A DNA stretch of 64,000 bases from Owenia fusiformis (lineage: Eukaryota; Annelida; Polychaeta; Sabellida; Oweniidae). The stretch covers positions 9,856,650 through 9,920,649 of the forward strand of contig CAIIXF020000002.1 in the NCBI GenBank assembly GCA_903813345.2, given 5' to 3'. The notes under the pieces were generated by a model, which made no database searches, had not been told where the DNA came from, and saw only the letters and a list, made by a program, of their open reading frames with translations. Shown piece by piece: positions 12,801 through 22,506 of this stretch (within the stretch, counting starts at the first letter, position 1; each line of letters opens with the position of its first letter). Made by a program: the position numbers and the translations under genes.

Positions 12801-15800
12801 ATGTGTAATATTTCTTTTGCAGGTGTGTGAGCAGCTGTTAGAGCAGGGTGCCAAGGTCTGTGAAGTGGACAATGAGGGGCGGATTCCACTGATTCTTGCC
12901 TCCCAGGAGGGAAATATAGAAATTGTACAACTACTGATAGAGGCAGAGTCAAACCCTGGTAAGGAAATTCCACATGATATAAAGTGTCAAACAGTCAACA
13001 GTTTTAGATAGACTGAATATCAGAATATAGCAAGAATATATGGGTGACCTTATCATTTTTTAATGACCCATTTTATTTGACCCATGATTTTAAGAAAATG
13101 TGAGGTAGGCTTGGTTACAGTCACCATGACAACTGGTATCTTATAATCAAAAAATTGAATGTCAAAGATTTAATGATAAAGCAACTGCACTAGAGGTGTA
13201 ACTCCCGAGTCCGTAACTCGAGTACAGCTCGTCAGAGCTGCCTATACTTTGCCTCGAGTTGTCCTCAAGAAACTCCCAATCAATTTCAACTCGCGAGCTA
13301 GCTATAACTCGAGTCAACTCGCGAGTTTTGCCTATCTTTCAAGCATGTAAAATGAATTCGAGATCGTGCAACATTACTTCATTAGGGGAATAAATATACC
13401 AATGATCGCCATATTGAGCGCCCGTCACCTAAAAAACACTCTCAAAGCTTCACAAAGTTCAACAAATATCGTGGAATGACGATTTACACCAGAAAAATCA
13501 GAAAAAGATGACTATCAAAGGCTACCTTCTTCTAAGGCCACTGTATCGTGGCCTTCCAGTACAGATATATTCCTGCATGAACAACTGGTCATGTCGTAAT
13601 CATAAAATTTGAAATCATATGTCTGCCATCTTTCCACATCACAATTTGAATTGCGAGTTTTGGTCTTATTACCTCACCAAAAATTCCAAAACACACATAA
13701 AGTGATCAGTGTATTAGTTCACATCTTCTGGATCACTTAGAATTTACAGCCAGTTACTAATGTCAGACTTTAACGACATTTCGTCCAGTTTTTGAATATC
13801 GCCATTTTTCTTGGAGCCATTTTGTTTTAATTTTAGACGAAATCCTGATGAAATCATGTCATATCTCATCAAGGAGCCGAGCTGGGTCCGGTTCGATTAA
13901 TGATTCATTTATCTGGCGATTTTTAAAATATTCAATAAATTTATGACACCACGGCCAGCTTTTTTCAAATAGAGTTCACAGTATTCCAGATGAAATCCCC
14001 TTTAGCCAAGTATTGGCTAGAGACTCGAGTAAATCGAAGGAACTCAAGTGGGCGATAATGGAGTAGTCACTAAAATTGAATAAAAATGGTCCCCTTATTC
14101 TCACGTCGTTTACACGACTTTTACAAAAAAGATGATCTATCATTAAATTAAGATCATAAGTCTTAACTTTAGATCGATAACCAGCAGTCTTTAGTATAAA
14201 TAATGAAGATAATCCAGGAAAACCATTCATTAATTTGAGGGGCCCTTCTGGGTTTTCTCAAATATTGTTTGGTTAGATTCAAGCGATCTCTAGTACTTAC
14301 GTATGCGGCGATGTCTATACCAGATCGTTTTTGATTGAAATATGAGATAACTGCAATGAATACCACACTTTCTTATGGCCCCAACGTGTTAAACAGCTTT
14401 TAGATCTGACTAAACCAGGGAAACTTGCCGCTAGAAGTGACAGTAATTTTGTATACCCAGTGTAAAAGAAATGATGGTCCCCTGGGGATAATGGTCCCCT
14501 TTCATTACGGCCCTTACTGGCCCTGACTGTGTATAAATAATAAGGAAAATAATTGTAATTAGGTCACCATATAAATCAATAGAGAGTAGGACCAATACAA
14601 TAGGTACCGGACCGATGAATTAACTCGAGTTTTACTCGAGTTTTGGAAATATTTGGCAAGTTGAACTCAAGTTGGATTTTTCTGGCGAGTTACACCTCTA
14701 AACTGCACACACAGGGTCTGGGAAAATGAAATTGATTGATTGAGTCCATTGCCAATCAAGCAACTTGTAAGCAACTTTAATAAATATGAGGTTAAGATAT
14801 GAGATGAAACAACAATGAATCCAATGCTATCAAACAAGGCATCTTTAATACATGTTGGGTTAAGATATGTATATTGTTAATAATTATGTGTGGGATTTGT
14901 ACTTTCAGAACATAAATCTCATGATGGTAGAACTGCTCTGCGTGTCGCTGTACTCGAAGGTCATATGGATGTCATCAATTATCTAGTCCACACCGGGTGT
15001 GATATAAACTGCCTAGATGCTGACGGTCGTTCTATACTCTACGTATTAGCTTTGGAAAATAAACTTGAAATCGCGGATCTGTTGTTGGAGAATTGCGCTG
15101 AATGTGATGTGGAGAGCTCAGATCATGAAGGCCGTACGCCACTCCATGTGGCTGCCTGGCAAGGACATTTGGATATGGTTGAGTTATTGTTGAGTCATTG
15201 TGCAGATGTGAATGCAGTTGATAATGATAATAGGACTGCCCTGCAATCAGCTTCATGGCAAGGCGATGCTAAGATTGTTAAAGTGTTGTTAGAGCGTGGT
15301 GCCGAAGTTGATCATGCATGTAATCAAGGTGCGACTGCCTTGTGTATATCCGCACAGGAGGGCCATGAGGATGTCGTTCGTGTGTTATTAAAATATCAAG
15401 CCGATCCTAGTCATACCGATCAGTTCGGGCGAACTGCGTCACGTGTCGCTATCAAAGGAGGCCACACTGGAGTCGTCAGGGCCCTTGAGGAATTCTCATC
15501 TCTGCCTTCGTCTAATGGTACAAACGGCACGAAAAATACAAACACTTCAGAATCGAAGCAATCATCAGTGAGTCATGTGTCAGTAATGAGTCAAGCTATG
15601 ATGAGTCTTGCCACGGAAACGACAAGTAGCCACACGGGTCCTAACACGTCATCATCGGAGTCTCCTACCACAACCATGGATAGGAGGAAATCATACGTGT
15701 CCAATGAGTCTTCTAGTAATTTAACATCCTCAAATACAGGAACAATGTCAACCAATCAGAGCAGTAATAGCGTCCCACATGACCCTCAAAGTATGACTTT

Positions 15801-16422
15801 TACGCAGCAATTGCAACAATGTACATCACGAAGCCGTAATCGGCCATTGAGCAAAATGTTGTCTCCCGTGAGTGAGCCTCACGAGAGTCCAGTCCACTCC
15901 CCCATACAATCCCCTCTTAGTGATATTACCCCTAAAACATCTGAAAATAAACTCATAAATGGTATGAATATGCCAATATACCATGAACTGGACCCTCAAC
16001 CACAACGCAGTCTAGTGGCCCCGATACGTATAATCTCAAACCCAAATGAGGTGTACAATCTAAATGAAATAGATGATGACCAAATATGGCAAGCAAAACC
16101 GCGCCCAACATATTCAGTTGAGCCAGCTTCGATAACCCGTAAAGGAAAAGGTCCCGTGATGGGACGAGCTGCTTTAACCATTCATTCCCCCGATACAAGA
16201 CAACCACAGAGACAAAATGGAGTTACTCCAAAATACAGCTATGCCAAAAACGTCAAAACTGATGTTTATCAAGCCAAACATAACCCTGCTTTGAAGGCCT
16301 CTGAAAAGAATGTTGATATTCAAAAAGGAGGCCCTAGTATGCAGTTAGTTGTAAACACTGGCTTCAGAAAGCCACCTAAAAGACCAACAAGACTTGCCAT
16401 TGACAAAGAGACACCTTTATAG
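4710..16422 (+). CDS. ANKRD50: ANKRD50: ankyrin repeat domain protein 50 (spliced, five coding exons)
   Basis: Join of 4710-6881, 10954-11139, 12212-12322, 12823-12958 and 14909-16422, about 1372 residues; human ANKRD50 is about 1430. Visible parts: conserved N-terminus with SLLQGK and FYCREW; Walker A GGPGCGKT at residues 40-47; Walker B ILVDSIDE near 152-159; a linker with KISLDDL and [11 protein letters not shown]; about 17 ankyrin repeats from about residue 503 to 1065; a Ser/Thr-rich tail with SP sites; C-terminus DKETPL. All four introns have GT-AG ends, with phases 0, 0, 0 and 1. The start ATG sits in a good context (atcaccATGa). In mammals ANKRD50 acts at endosomes with SNX27-retromer and WASH in recycling cargo to the plasma membrane; that role is transferred by homology. 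The upstream intron-1 copy of exon 2 must be skipped to keep the frame. Confidence 0.95.
9905..10117. mobile_element. Short inverted-repeat element (MITE-like) in intron 1
   Basis: Left end tgccttggtcacatttgctcc matches the reverse complement of the right end (ggagcaaatgtgacctaggca), and the inner flanks also pair (attttgttcaaaa on both sides). It is about 213 bp, non-coding, and the superfamily is not determined. No target duplication was seen. Confidence 0.6.
10751..11072 (+). repeat. 161-bp tandem duplication spanning the 5' part of ANKRD50 exon 2
   Basis: 10751-10911 and 10912-11072 are adjacent copies of a 161-bp segment covering the intron end, the acceptor and about 118 bp of coding sequence. 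I count about six differences in the intronic part and five in the coding part. All five coding differences are third-position changes in leucine codons. The first copy has no downstream donor before the second begins. Confidence 0.9.
10793..10930 (+). pseudogene. Truncated upstream copy of ANKRD50 exon 2
   Basis: Starting after an acceptor-like ataattcaag, the first copy reads [15 protein letters not shown] and continues as a normal ankyrin repeat for 40 codons. It then runs into the start of the second copy and hits TGA at 10928-10930. Using this acceptor would give a truncated ANKRD50, so it should be skipped in the functional mRNA. It could be a recent duplication, a source of regulated non-productive splicing, or an assembly artefact joining two haplotypes. 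Confidence 0.75.
10954..11139 (+). CDS. ANKRD50: ANKRD50 coding exon 2 (ankyrin repeats 7b-9a)
   Basis: 62 codons, phase 0 at both ends, acceptor tatatttcaag and donor GTTAGT. It starts [13 protein letters not shown] and contains the [18 protein letters not shown] block, which matches the corresponding FWGA...[11 protein letters not shown] region of human ANKRD50. The GTTAGT donor is weaker than the other donors of the gene, but the downstream join to 12212 keeps the ankyrin register. Confidence 0.93.
11628..12104. mobile_element. piggyBac-like miniature element in intron 2
   Basis: Flanked by TTAA at 11624-11627 and 12105-12108, with inverted ends ACCTCTTGAATCCCAG and, in reverse complement, CCTCTTGACTACCTGG. 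The palindrome gtgacgagaaatctcgtcac lies near the right end. Most of it is the reverse complement of the 3065-3326 element. It has no coding capacity and carries a nested insertion at 11710-11897. Confidence 0.75.
11710..11897. mobile_element. GGCACC-rich insertion nested in the intron-2 element
   Basis: The relative at 3065-3326 reads continuously through this point (in reverse complement, acatacctatac), whereas here about 188 bp intervene. The insert has repeated ggcaccg/cggtgcc blocks and internal inverted segments (ttggcgccgttttggcacc against ggcaccaaaacggcgtcgaa). Its class is unknown. Confidence 0.6.
12212..12322 (+). CDS. ANKRD50: ANKRD50 coding exon 3 (ankyrin repeats 9b-10a)
   Basis: 37 codons, phase 0 at both ends, acceptor cgtcttcag and donor GTAAAG. 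It encodes [20 protein letters not shown] and then [13 protein letters not shown]. The [11 protein letters not shown] block is also in human ANKRD50 at the same place. It is a short exon without its own start codon and is easily missed by open-frame searches. Confidence 0.93.
12823..12958 (+). CDS. ANKRD50: ANKRD50 coding exon 4 (ankyrin repeats 10b-11)
   Basis: 136 bp, phase 0 at the start and phase 1 at the end. The acceptor is tttcttttgcag and the donor G|GTAAGG. It encodes [20 protein letters not shown] and then [11 protein letters not shown]. The last base (G) joins AA of exon 5 to make a Glu codon, which restores the ankyrin frame. Like exon 2 it begins GTGTGTGAG, at the same position within an ankyrin repeat. 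Confidence 0.93.
13183..14708. mobile_element. Non-autonomous hAT element in ANKRD50 intron 4
   Basis: The element proper is 13191-14700 (1510 bp), flanked by the perfect 8-bp direct repeat AACTGCAC at 13183-13190 and 14701-14708. Its ends are the 14-bp perfect inverted repeat TAGAGGTGTAACTC. Both subterminal regions are rich in ctcgag and actcg motifs, as is typical of hAT transposase-binding regions. No intact transposase frame was seen. Parts resemble 25898-26015 and, inverted, 57606-57672, so relatives occur nearby. Confidence 0.92.
14909..16422 (+). CDS. ANKRD50: ANKRD50 coding exon 5 (ankyrin repeats 12-17, tail and stop)
   Basis: The acceptor is tgtactttcag ending at 14908; the open frame extends a few codons upstream but that part is intronic. 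The exon encodes six more ankyrin repeats (for example [17 protein letters not shown] and then [20 protein letters not shown]), followed by about 300 residues rich in Ser, Thr, Asn and Pro. The tail includes [14 protein letters not shown] and several SP sites ([18 protein letters not shown]), and ends at DKETPL with TAG at 16420-16422. The last residues fit a class I PDZ ligand (T at -2, L at 0, acidic E at -3). Confidence 0.95.
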
Positions 16423-16424
16423 TT

Positions 16425-16719
16425 GTAAGTAAGCCATTGGACTTTAATGGGCTAAATGAAGTTTTTACTTAGAAAGAAAAATACAAACATCAATTTTTTT
16501 CTACTGAGTGTAAAATTTGAATCTCAGTTCTATCTAATTGAAGTTTATCATAAGTTCTAATAGAAAAGAATTGTTCATTTATATTCCCAAAATTCAAAAC
16601 TTATTTATTAAAGTTTCTTCATGATCTTCATTTTGAACATTGAGAATGCAGTATCCTACCCAAGTAACAATATTTGTACCAAGTGCTGATATCTAACTTT
16701 TATCCTATTTTGTTTCCAG
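16425..16719 (+). other. Probable intron in the ANKRD50 3'UTR
   Basis: A full-consensus donor GTAAGT starts three bases after the stop codon. A good acceptor (attttgtttccag) ends at 16719. A junction this close to the stop would not be expected to trigger nonsense-mediated decay. The alternative is that the 3'UTR simply reads through; RNA evidence is needed to choose. Confidence 0.45.
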
Positions 16720-18529
16720 GCATGAAGATCACGTCTGACAGAAGTAACACCCACAGCTGTATTACCTTCCCACAGCTCGGCAGATTACAGCTCAAAGCAG
16801 CTGTACAGATTCAATTAAGTACACCTAACAGCTCAGTACAGCTGTACATTTTACAATTAAGTACATATTACAGTTTAATGCTACTGTACAATTATGACTC
16901 TACAGACCACAGCTTAATACAGATGTAGAAATTACTCCAAATAAGTTTTATAACAACAGTGTTCAACAGAGCAAGATATAGCTTTACCAAAACTTGGAGA
17001 CAGTTGTCTTCAAGCTGAGTTTTTTCAGCTGAGTTTAAAGGCACATATAAGGATTAAAAGCATCTCATATGTGCAAATTAAAAACATCATCAGTGCAGCT
17101 GTAACACAGCTGTATAGTTCAACAGCTGCATCCAGAAATACAGTTCATTATGGTTTATGTGCAGTGTAGGAATTAAACAACACTAGATCTACTCTGTCAT
17201 AGTTAAACAATACCTAGATATTTATTATTACAATATACATGTAGTGTAGAGATCTCCCGAGTTCATGTACACTATTTACATGTATTTATAGGTGTATCCA
17301 TGAAAGCTGTTCTAGAGAATACCTGATGAATACCTAGTTGGCTTAAAGTCATTGTAGTGATATTAGTGCAAAAATGTAGTATGGAAAATAGTATAACAAG
17401 TGACAAGTAGACTTACAATAGTTTGTAAAGTTAAGTGTAAAAAATGACAGAAAACTATAGAGCTTGGTTTTCAAAATTACAGAAAATGTTTAAGAATAAC
17501 AGGGTTGGACAATAGATGCCGACTGAGAGACCTGAAAATAGTTTGTTTGGACCCAAGTCAGCTGTTTGGTTCACCCTGTACATTTGTAAAAGAAATTAAC
17601 ATGCCAACTTGTCCATTAATCAATGTTGTCCACTAGTACTGACATATCCCAGTTCAGGCACCCTATGGAATATACATGGCCAGTCACATATTAAGCAATG
17701 TAATATGCCATCTATAGTTGTTTTGCAGATTTTTAATTTTGTTATTAGTAGCTAGTGAAGCCTGCTGTCCTAATTGTAGACAATATAATGTTAGAAATGG
17801 CTGATAGTAGATTGCTGCAGCGTGTCATATAAGAAACTGAATTTTGGAATAAATGAGTTAAATTGCAAGAAAAACTTACCAACCAGGGGTCTTAACAGAA
17901 ACTTTGTAAAATTTTGAATTTATAAAATCACTTCTTCTCTTTACTATGAGATCAATACATCTGTAACACCACAGACATAATTTCTATATGCACATTTCAC
18001 GTGAAAACTTGAACATCATTATGTCTTCCTTTTTATGTTCATACAACAACAAACTTTGCATTGTCAGCACTTTTTAAATAACTCCACATTTTGTTTAAAT
18101 GTTGCTTATTTGTATAATTAATGTTCTCTTTAATATGTGATGGTCCTTCCGCAATGTCTCAACACATTTCATGTTTCATTCATAATTTGTGACACTTTAT
18201 AAAGAAAAATACTGATACTTAGAGAGATTTCACACAATCTTTTCAGCTAAATGTACCTTAAATCTGAAATGCATTCACCAGATTTATGCATAGCAGTTCA
18301 ATTTAAATGAGATGTGGTTGCGGATACATTTTAGCTGTAACCCGTTGTGCGAATTCTCTCTATTGTACCAATTCATTTGTATGCAAGAGCGTTTGTAGGC
18401 TTATTAAGATAACTAGTGTTGTGTATTTGTGTCAATACTGCTGTAAATCCATCCAGCTTTTAATATATATGGTACACTGTAGGTGTTGAACTGTAGATAA
18501 GTTATATGATATTGCACATGTAAAATAAA
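16720..18529 (+). other. Probable ANKRD50 3'UTR
   Basis: Non-coding AT-rich sequence downstream of the stop. The first 400 bp are rich in cagctgt motifs (tacagctgta, cagctgcat), a low-complexity feature of unknown meaning. Candidate polyadenylation signals AATAAA lie at 17848-17853 and 18524-18529. The true end cannot be fixed from sequence alone. Confidence 0.4.
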
Positions 18530-18970
18530 TTATGTACATGCGTACATTTATAGAGGGTAAAGTAAAAAAAGTTCTAACTAAAATGGGTCGGAAAATTTGA
18601 ACATAACAATGTGTTGACTAACAACTAAGATGTAGTCTAAAATTTTAAGAGTAATATTAGCTGAAAATTATGCTTACTGTATCAGGAAATAAGAGTGAAG
18701 AATGGACGATTTTTCAAACGAAAGTACACAGCAAACATTTGTCAAGGTTGATTCAAGATAAAATCAACCTTGATTTTGTCAGGCATTGAATTGATTCAAC
18801 CATAATTCCCAAAGGGTTTATTTAATGATAAATCAAGGTTTCAAATGTTTGCATAATCTTGCATAATGGTACTTAGCATTTTTTCTGATCTCAAATGAAT
18901 ACCTAAAAATGTCAATCTATACAGCATGGTATAAATCTATAATTCAGTTTAAATGTTCGGCCCTGTAGCT

Positions 18971-18988
18971 AGGGGGGGGGGGGGGGGG
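18971..18988. repeat. Poly-G tract
   Basis: A run of about 18 G with no interruption. It could vary in length between individuals or be mis-sized in an assembly. Confidence 0.85.
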
Positions 18989-19566
18989 TTCAGAGGGTTC
19001 CACCAAAAAACATGCTGTTTTTCACCATTCTGAGCATTTTTCAAGTGATTTTTGCCATTGTTTGGCCTTTGTCAAACGTGAACCTCATCCTAGAATTTTT
19101 TAAAAGGTGAGCCCCATTGGCAAAAGCTGGCTATGGGCCTGATGTTTAAAAAGATTCACATGAATTGGTTATGCTCATTTCCACTGTTGTCATACTCATT
19201 TTTGCCTGATACTCATTTCTCATCAATGAAGCTTAGAATGTCATTCCGCTTTTAGTTGTGTGTATTTATGAATGTCATTTACTGGGTGTCAAGAAGTGGT
19301 AATTCTACGGGCCTATTAAATCTATCAAATATCATGCAAGTACATGTATATTGTCAGATAAAAGTTCTTTTTATTAACCACTGACAAGAATATTCAGTTC
19401 ATTTAGTGTGTAGAGAATTATTTTAGATTTTGTGGACACCCTGTACAGTGAACTCAATCTACAGTGTATTCTTTGCTAGGTTTATCATCTTATTTTAACC
19501 ATGTACTGCAAACAGGAAGCAGGGAAATACATAAAATGATATGCATAAATGATGTAACCACTGATG

Positions 19567-19780
19567 GGTTGATGTCAACATTGAAAAGTTGATGTCAACA
19601 CGGAAAGGTTGATGTCATCACTGATAGGTTGAATTTAGCACTGATAGGTTACTAGTATATGAACATTGGTAGGATGATGACGATATTGAAAGTTTGATGT
19701 CAACACTGATATGATGATGTCAACATTCATAGGATGATGTCAGTATTGAAAGTTTGATGTCAACACTGATAGTTTTATAA
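19567..19780. repeat. Degenerate 20-bp minisatellite
   Basis: About eleven units related to gttgatgtcaacactgatag, with unit lengths of 19-25 bp and considerable drift. It is non-coding. Confidence 0.8.
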
Positions 19781-20974
19781 TAGTTGATAATAGTTTAATT
19801 CTTAAGGTGGATATGGATGTGATATATACACTATGATATAGATTGTCTGCACTTAATGCATTCAAGGTGGCACTTAGGGGTGGATTATTTAATATTAGGG
19901 GCCAAATCTTGGTCTACCCCCAAAATAGAATGATCCATCACTTTGCCCCTGAGCCTGTTGGACACAGCCATGTTGGAACTTGTGTAAGAGAGAATATTGC
20001 CACAGTTTGTATTGGTATCTACTTGGCCCCAAATCTGTATGACAAATAGCCTGAATTATTATTACCTAATAAGGCAATATTCACCTTTGCATTTGTTTAA
20101 AATTATATTATACATCATGACACATTGTAAAGGTGCATACGGTAGTAGTAACTATGTTTTGCTAGTTTTTTATTTATATTTTTGTATTTATACTTTGTTT
20201 TGTACACATTTAAGGGAACGTCTGGGTGGACCTGTATTGAGATTTGATTTTCTGAAAATTTAAAAGATATTTGTTTGCTTCCCAAGAATTCAGTTCAAAG
20301 GGGGTGTGTGCCTAATTGTCAAAAGTTGTTGAAAACGATTTATTTTAAATCCAAGCGAAAGGCAAAGTTTTTTTATTTATAAATTTATTTCAATAGCTGT
20401 GCCATATTGGCATTACTAGCCATGTCTTTACATATATTAAAATGACACATGCTATAAATGATATATATAAATAGAAATAAAGGCGCCGCAACATTTTATA
20501 ATAAAGGGAGAGGGGGTCAAACCATGATAAAATTAACTTTGGTTTTTCTACCACTGTTGACATTTAGACACCACCCCTTAACATTGGTGACTCCTTAATT
20601 AAATTAGAATAAAATTAGCGTACAGATTATACCAGAGATCTTTGGTAGCGCTTACAGTATGGTTTACTATAATTGTAATGTTTGACATCTATGAATAAAT
20701 GAATAATGATTATGAAATACACAAGTTCGGTATTGTTTCATTCGTTTGGCATTCTGATACTCAGACCATCTCTGCTATGTACAACTCTAGAAGGAAACTG
20801 AGAGAAGGCTGTGATATCTCACGATGTTCGTTTGGTACAACTTCGTTTTCTGAAGAACTCAGCTATCATATACTACACAAACATCACCAGAATAAGTGAG
20901 ATGATAGAACTTTCTTTAGAATGATTTCACTTGAACCAAAAAAGTACTTTAAGAACACAGGTAGAAAGGGGACC

Positions 20975-21019
20975 TACAGGGTGATCACTAAGTTCTGGGA
21001 ATTTAATGATCACCCTGTA
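20975..21019. mobile_element. 45-bp miniature inverted-repeat remnant (TACAGGGTG family)
   Basis: Perfect 13-bp inverted ends TACAGGGTGATCA and TGATCACCCTGTA enclose only 19 bp. The outer ends match those of the elements at 26468-27078 and 58341-59393. This end sequence is typical of Tc1/mariner-type elements that insert at TA. It may be an extreme internal deletion derivative. Confidence 0.55.
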
Positions 21020-22190
21020 TAAAGAGTATAACTTATCATAATGAAAGAAATCCCAACCATTCCAAACAATGATCTAAAGTCCTTAAAAGAAATGGTATCA
21101 AACACAACGTCCCCTGACCACGTACAGTGATGTAAAAAAGGCAAAATTACCAAAAACAATGCGTCGTATCAGTATTTTAGAATACCACCTTGGGTTACCC
21201 CATTGTAGCACCTCTTGCCCATGTTCTATCAATGTAAACGATGATATCATACACGAAATATGTTACTTAGTTTGCACAAAGCTATTTCTTATGTCAACTT
21301 ACATGTACAGTACATGTATGTGGTATAAAATACAAAAACAAAGATGCACTATGCAAATATGTCGTCTAAAGTAAAGACTTGACAGGCAAAAATATTTGCA
21401 AATTGGGAAAAACGTTAATATTTCATGTTTGGGGGTATACTCAAGTAGTAGTTAAATGACATTTTCTAAATAAAACAAAGCAGAGATGTGTGGCAATCAT
21501 ATAAACACAAAAATTGTGTCATGAGGTAAATTAATTGTATTTTTATCAATATAATGCCCATAATTGTTGACGGGAAGCAAATATTATAAATTATGTTTGG
21601 TAGGACCATATGGATAGTTTTGCTTTCATATCACACTTCAAAATAAATAAAACTATTTGAATATCTTTAACGTTAACAAGGCTTATATTTAAGAATGCAA
21701 CTTTTTGAAATGCAACTATTTGAAAATATGGCATTTTTAGACAAATAAATTTGGGGGCATGCGCATGTATTTAAGGTTGTATATAACTATTAAAGTGTTT
21801 TTGAGACCTTTTCAAAGCCTTAATTCAGCATGTTGTCGTGTATGTATAATACGTATCTTTACTTATACATTTAGAGTGGATATTCATCTTTCAATCCATA
21901 TGGAGATAATGTAAATTTATAAAATATTGACGGAGTGGGAGTTGTTACAATGACCCCTACTTTTAGCAATTTTCAGAACGTTTCGTCCTGTGTATTTAAT
22001 GAGGGGCAATAATGCCGTTTTGGGGCTTATTTCCTGAAAGCAGCATTATGCGTTATTGTTATCATATGTTTGTATGAATACGAGGAATCGATTGCAATAT
22101 GCAAGAACGCTTATTTTACACTAGTTATAGTTAATTTGGTACAGAAATGTGAAATAATTTGGGATATCCACTAACAGTTTGGGGATTTCT
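21020..22190. other. Intergenic stretch, nothing recognised
   Basis: AT-rich sequence with only short chance open frames. No repeats with clear borders were seen. Confidence 0.5.
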
Positions 22191-22194
22191 CCAA

Positions 22195-22506
22195 AGCTAT
22201 CATACCCTGCGTGCAGTTTGGGTAGTAAATCACTTCTGACCTACGCATTGACCTTTCTTCCACCAATCAGCGAGCTTGAAGAAATATACGGCAAATGCGT
22301 TCTAATAAAATATGCGCATGTCATTGGTCAATTCCGGGCTCAACGATGACGTCAGAAGGAATGACCATATATAAATGGTCGGTAAAATTTGGCCGACGAA
22401 CACTGACTGGCGCGGTGTGTGCACAGGTTTATTTTAGTTTGAAAGAGTGAAGACGAAGCTCTCTTTTAAGAAGTGAAGTCAAACGAATGCAAGGGTTAAG
22501 CTATCA
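22195..22506. mobile_element. 296-bp miniature element with 8-bp target duplication and promoter-like core
   Basis: The element spans 22203-22498 and is flanked by the 8-bp direct repeat AGCTATCA (22195-22202, 22499-22506). Its ends are imperfect inverted repeats (TACCCTGCGTGCAG against, in reverse complement, TAACCCTTGCATTCG). A much shorter relative at 57835-57909 has the same two ends, its own 8-bp duplication, and shares the 3' block gaagacgaagc.ctctttta and on. The superfamily is unclear; 8-bp duplications fit hAT-like or P-like elements. Confidence 0.75.
22263..22375 (+). promoter_or_regulatory. Promoter-like cluster: CCAAT, inverted CCAAT, CRE, TATA
   Basis: Inside the 296-bp element: CCAAT at 22263-22267, ATTGG at 22323-22327, a full CRE palindrome TGACGTCA at 22347-22354 and TATATAAA at 22368-22375. 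Spacing and order fit a compact RNA polymerase II promoter pointing right, with a start expected near 22400. A short frame from ATG 22512 encodes 22 residues with a hydrophobic middle and overlaps a possible donor (gtatgg). No downstream gene was recognised. Confidence 0.4.

Noticed and set aside
14890-14908. Independent start of exon 5 as a separate gene
   Set aside because: The acceptor at 14908 and ankyrin register make it a continuation of ANKRD50; the upstream codons are intron.
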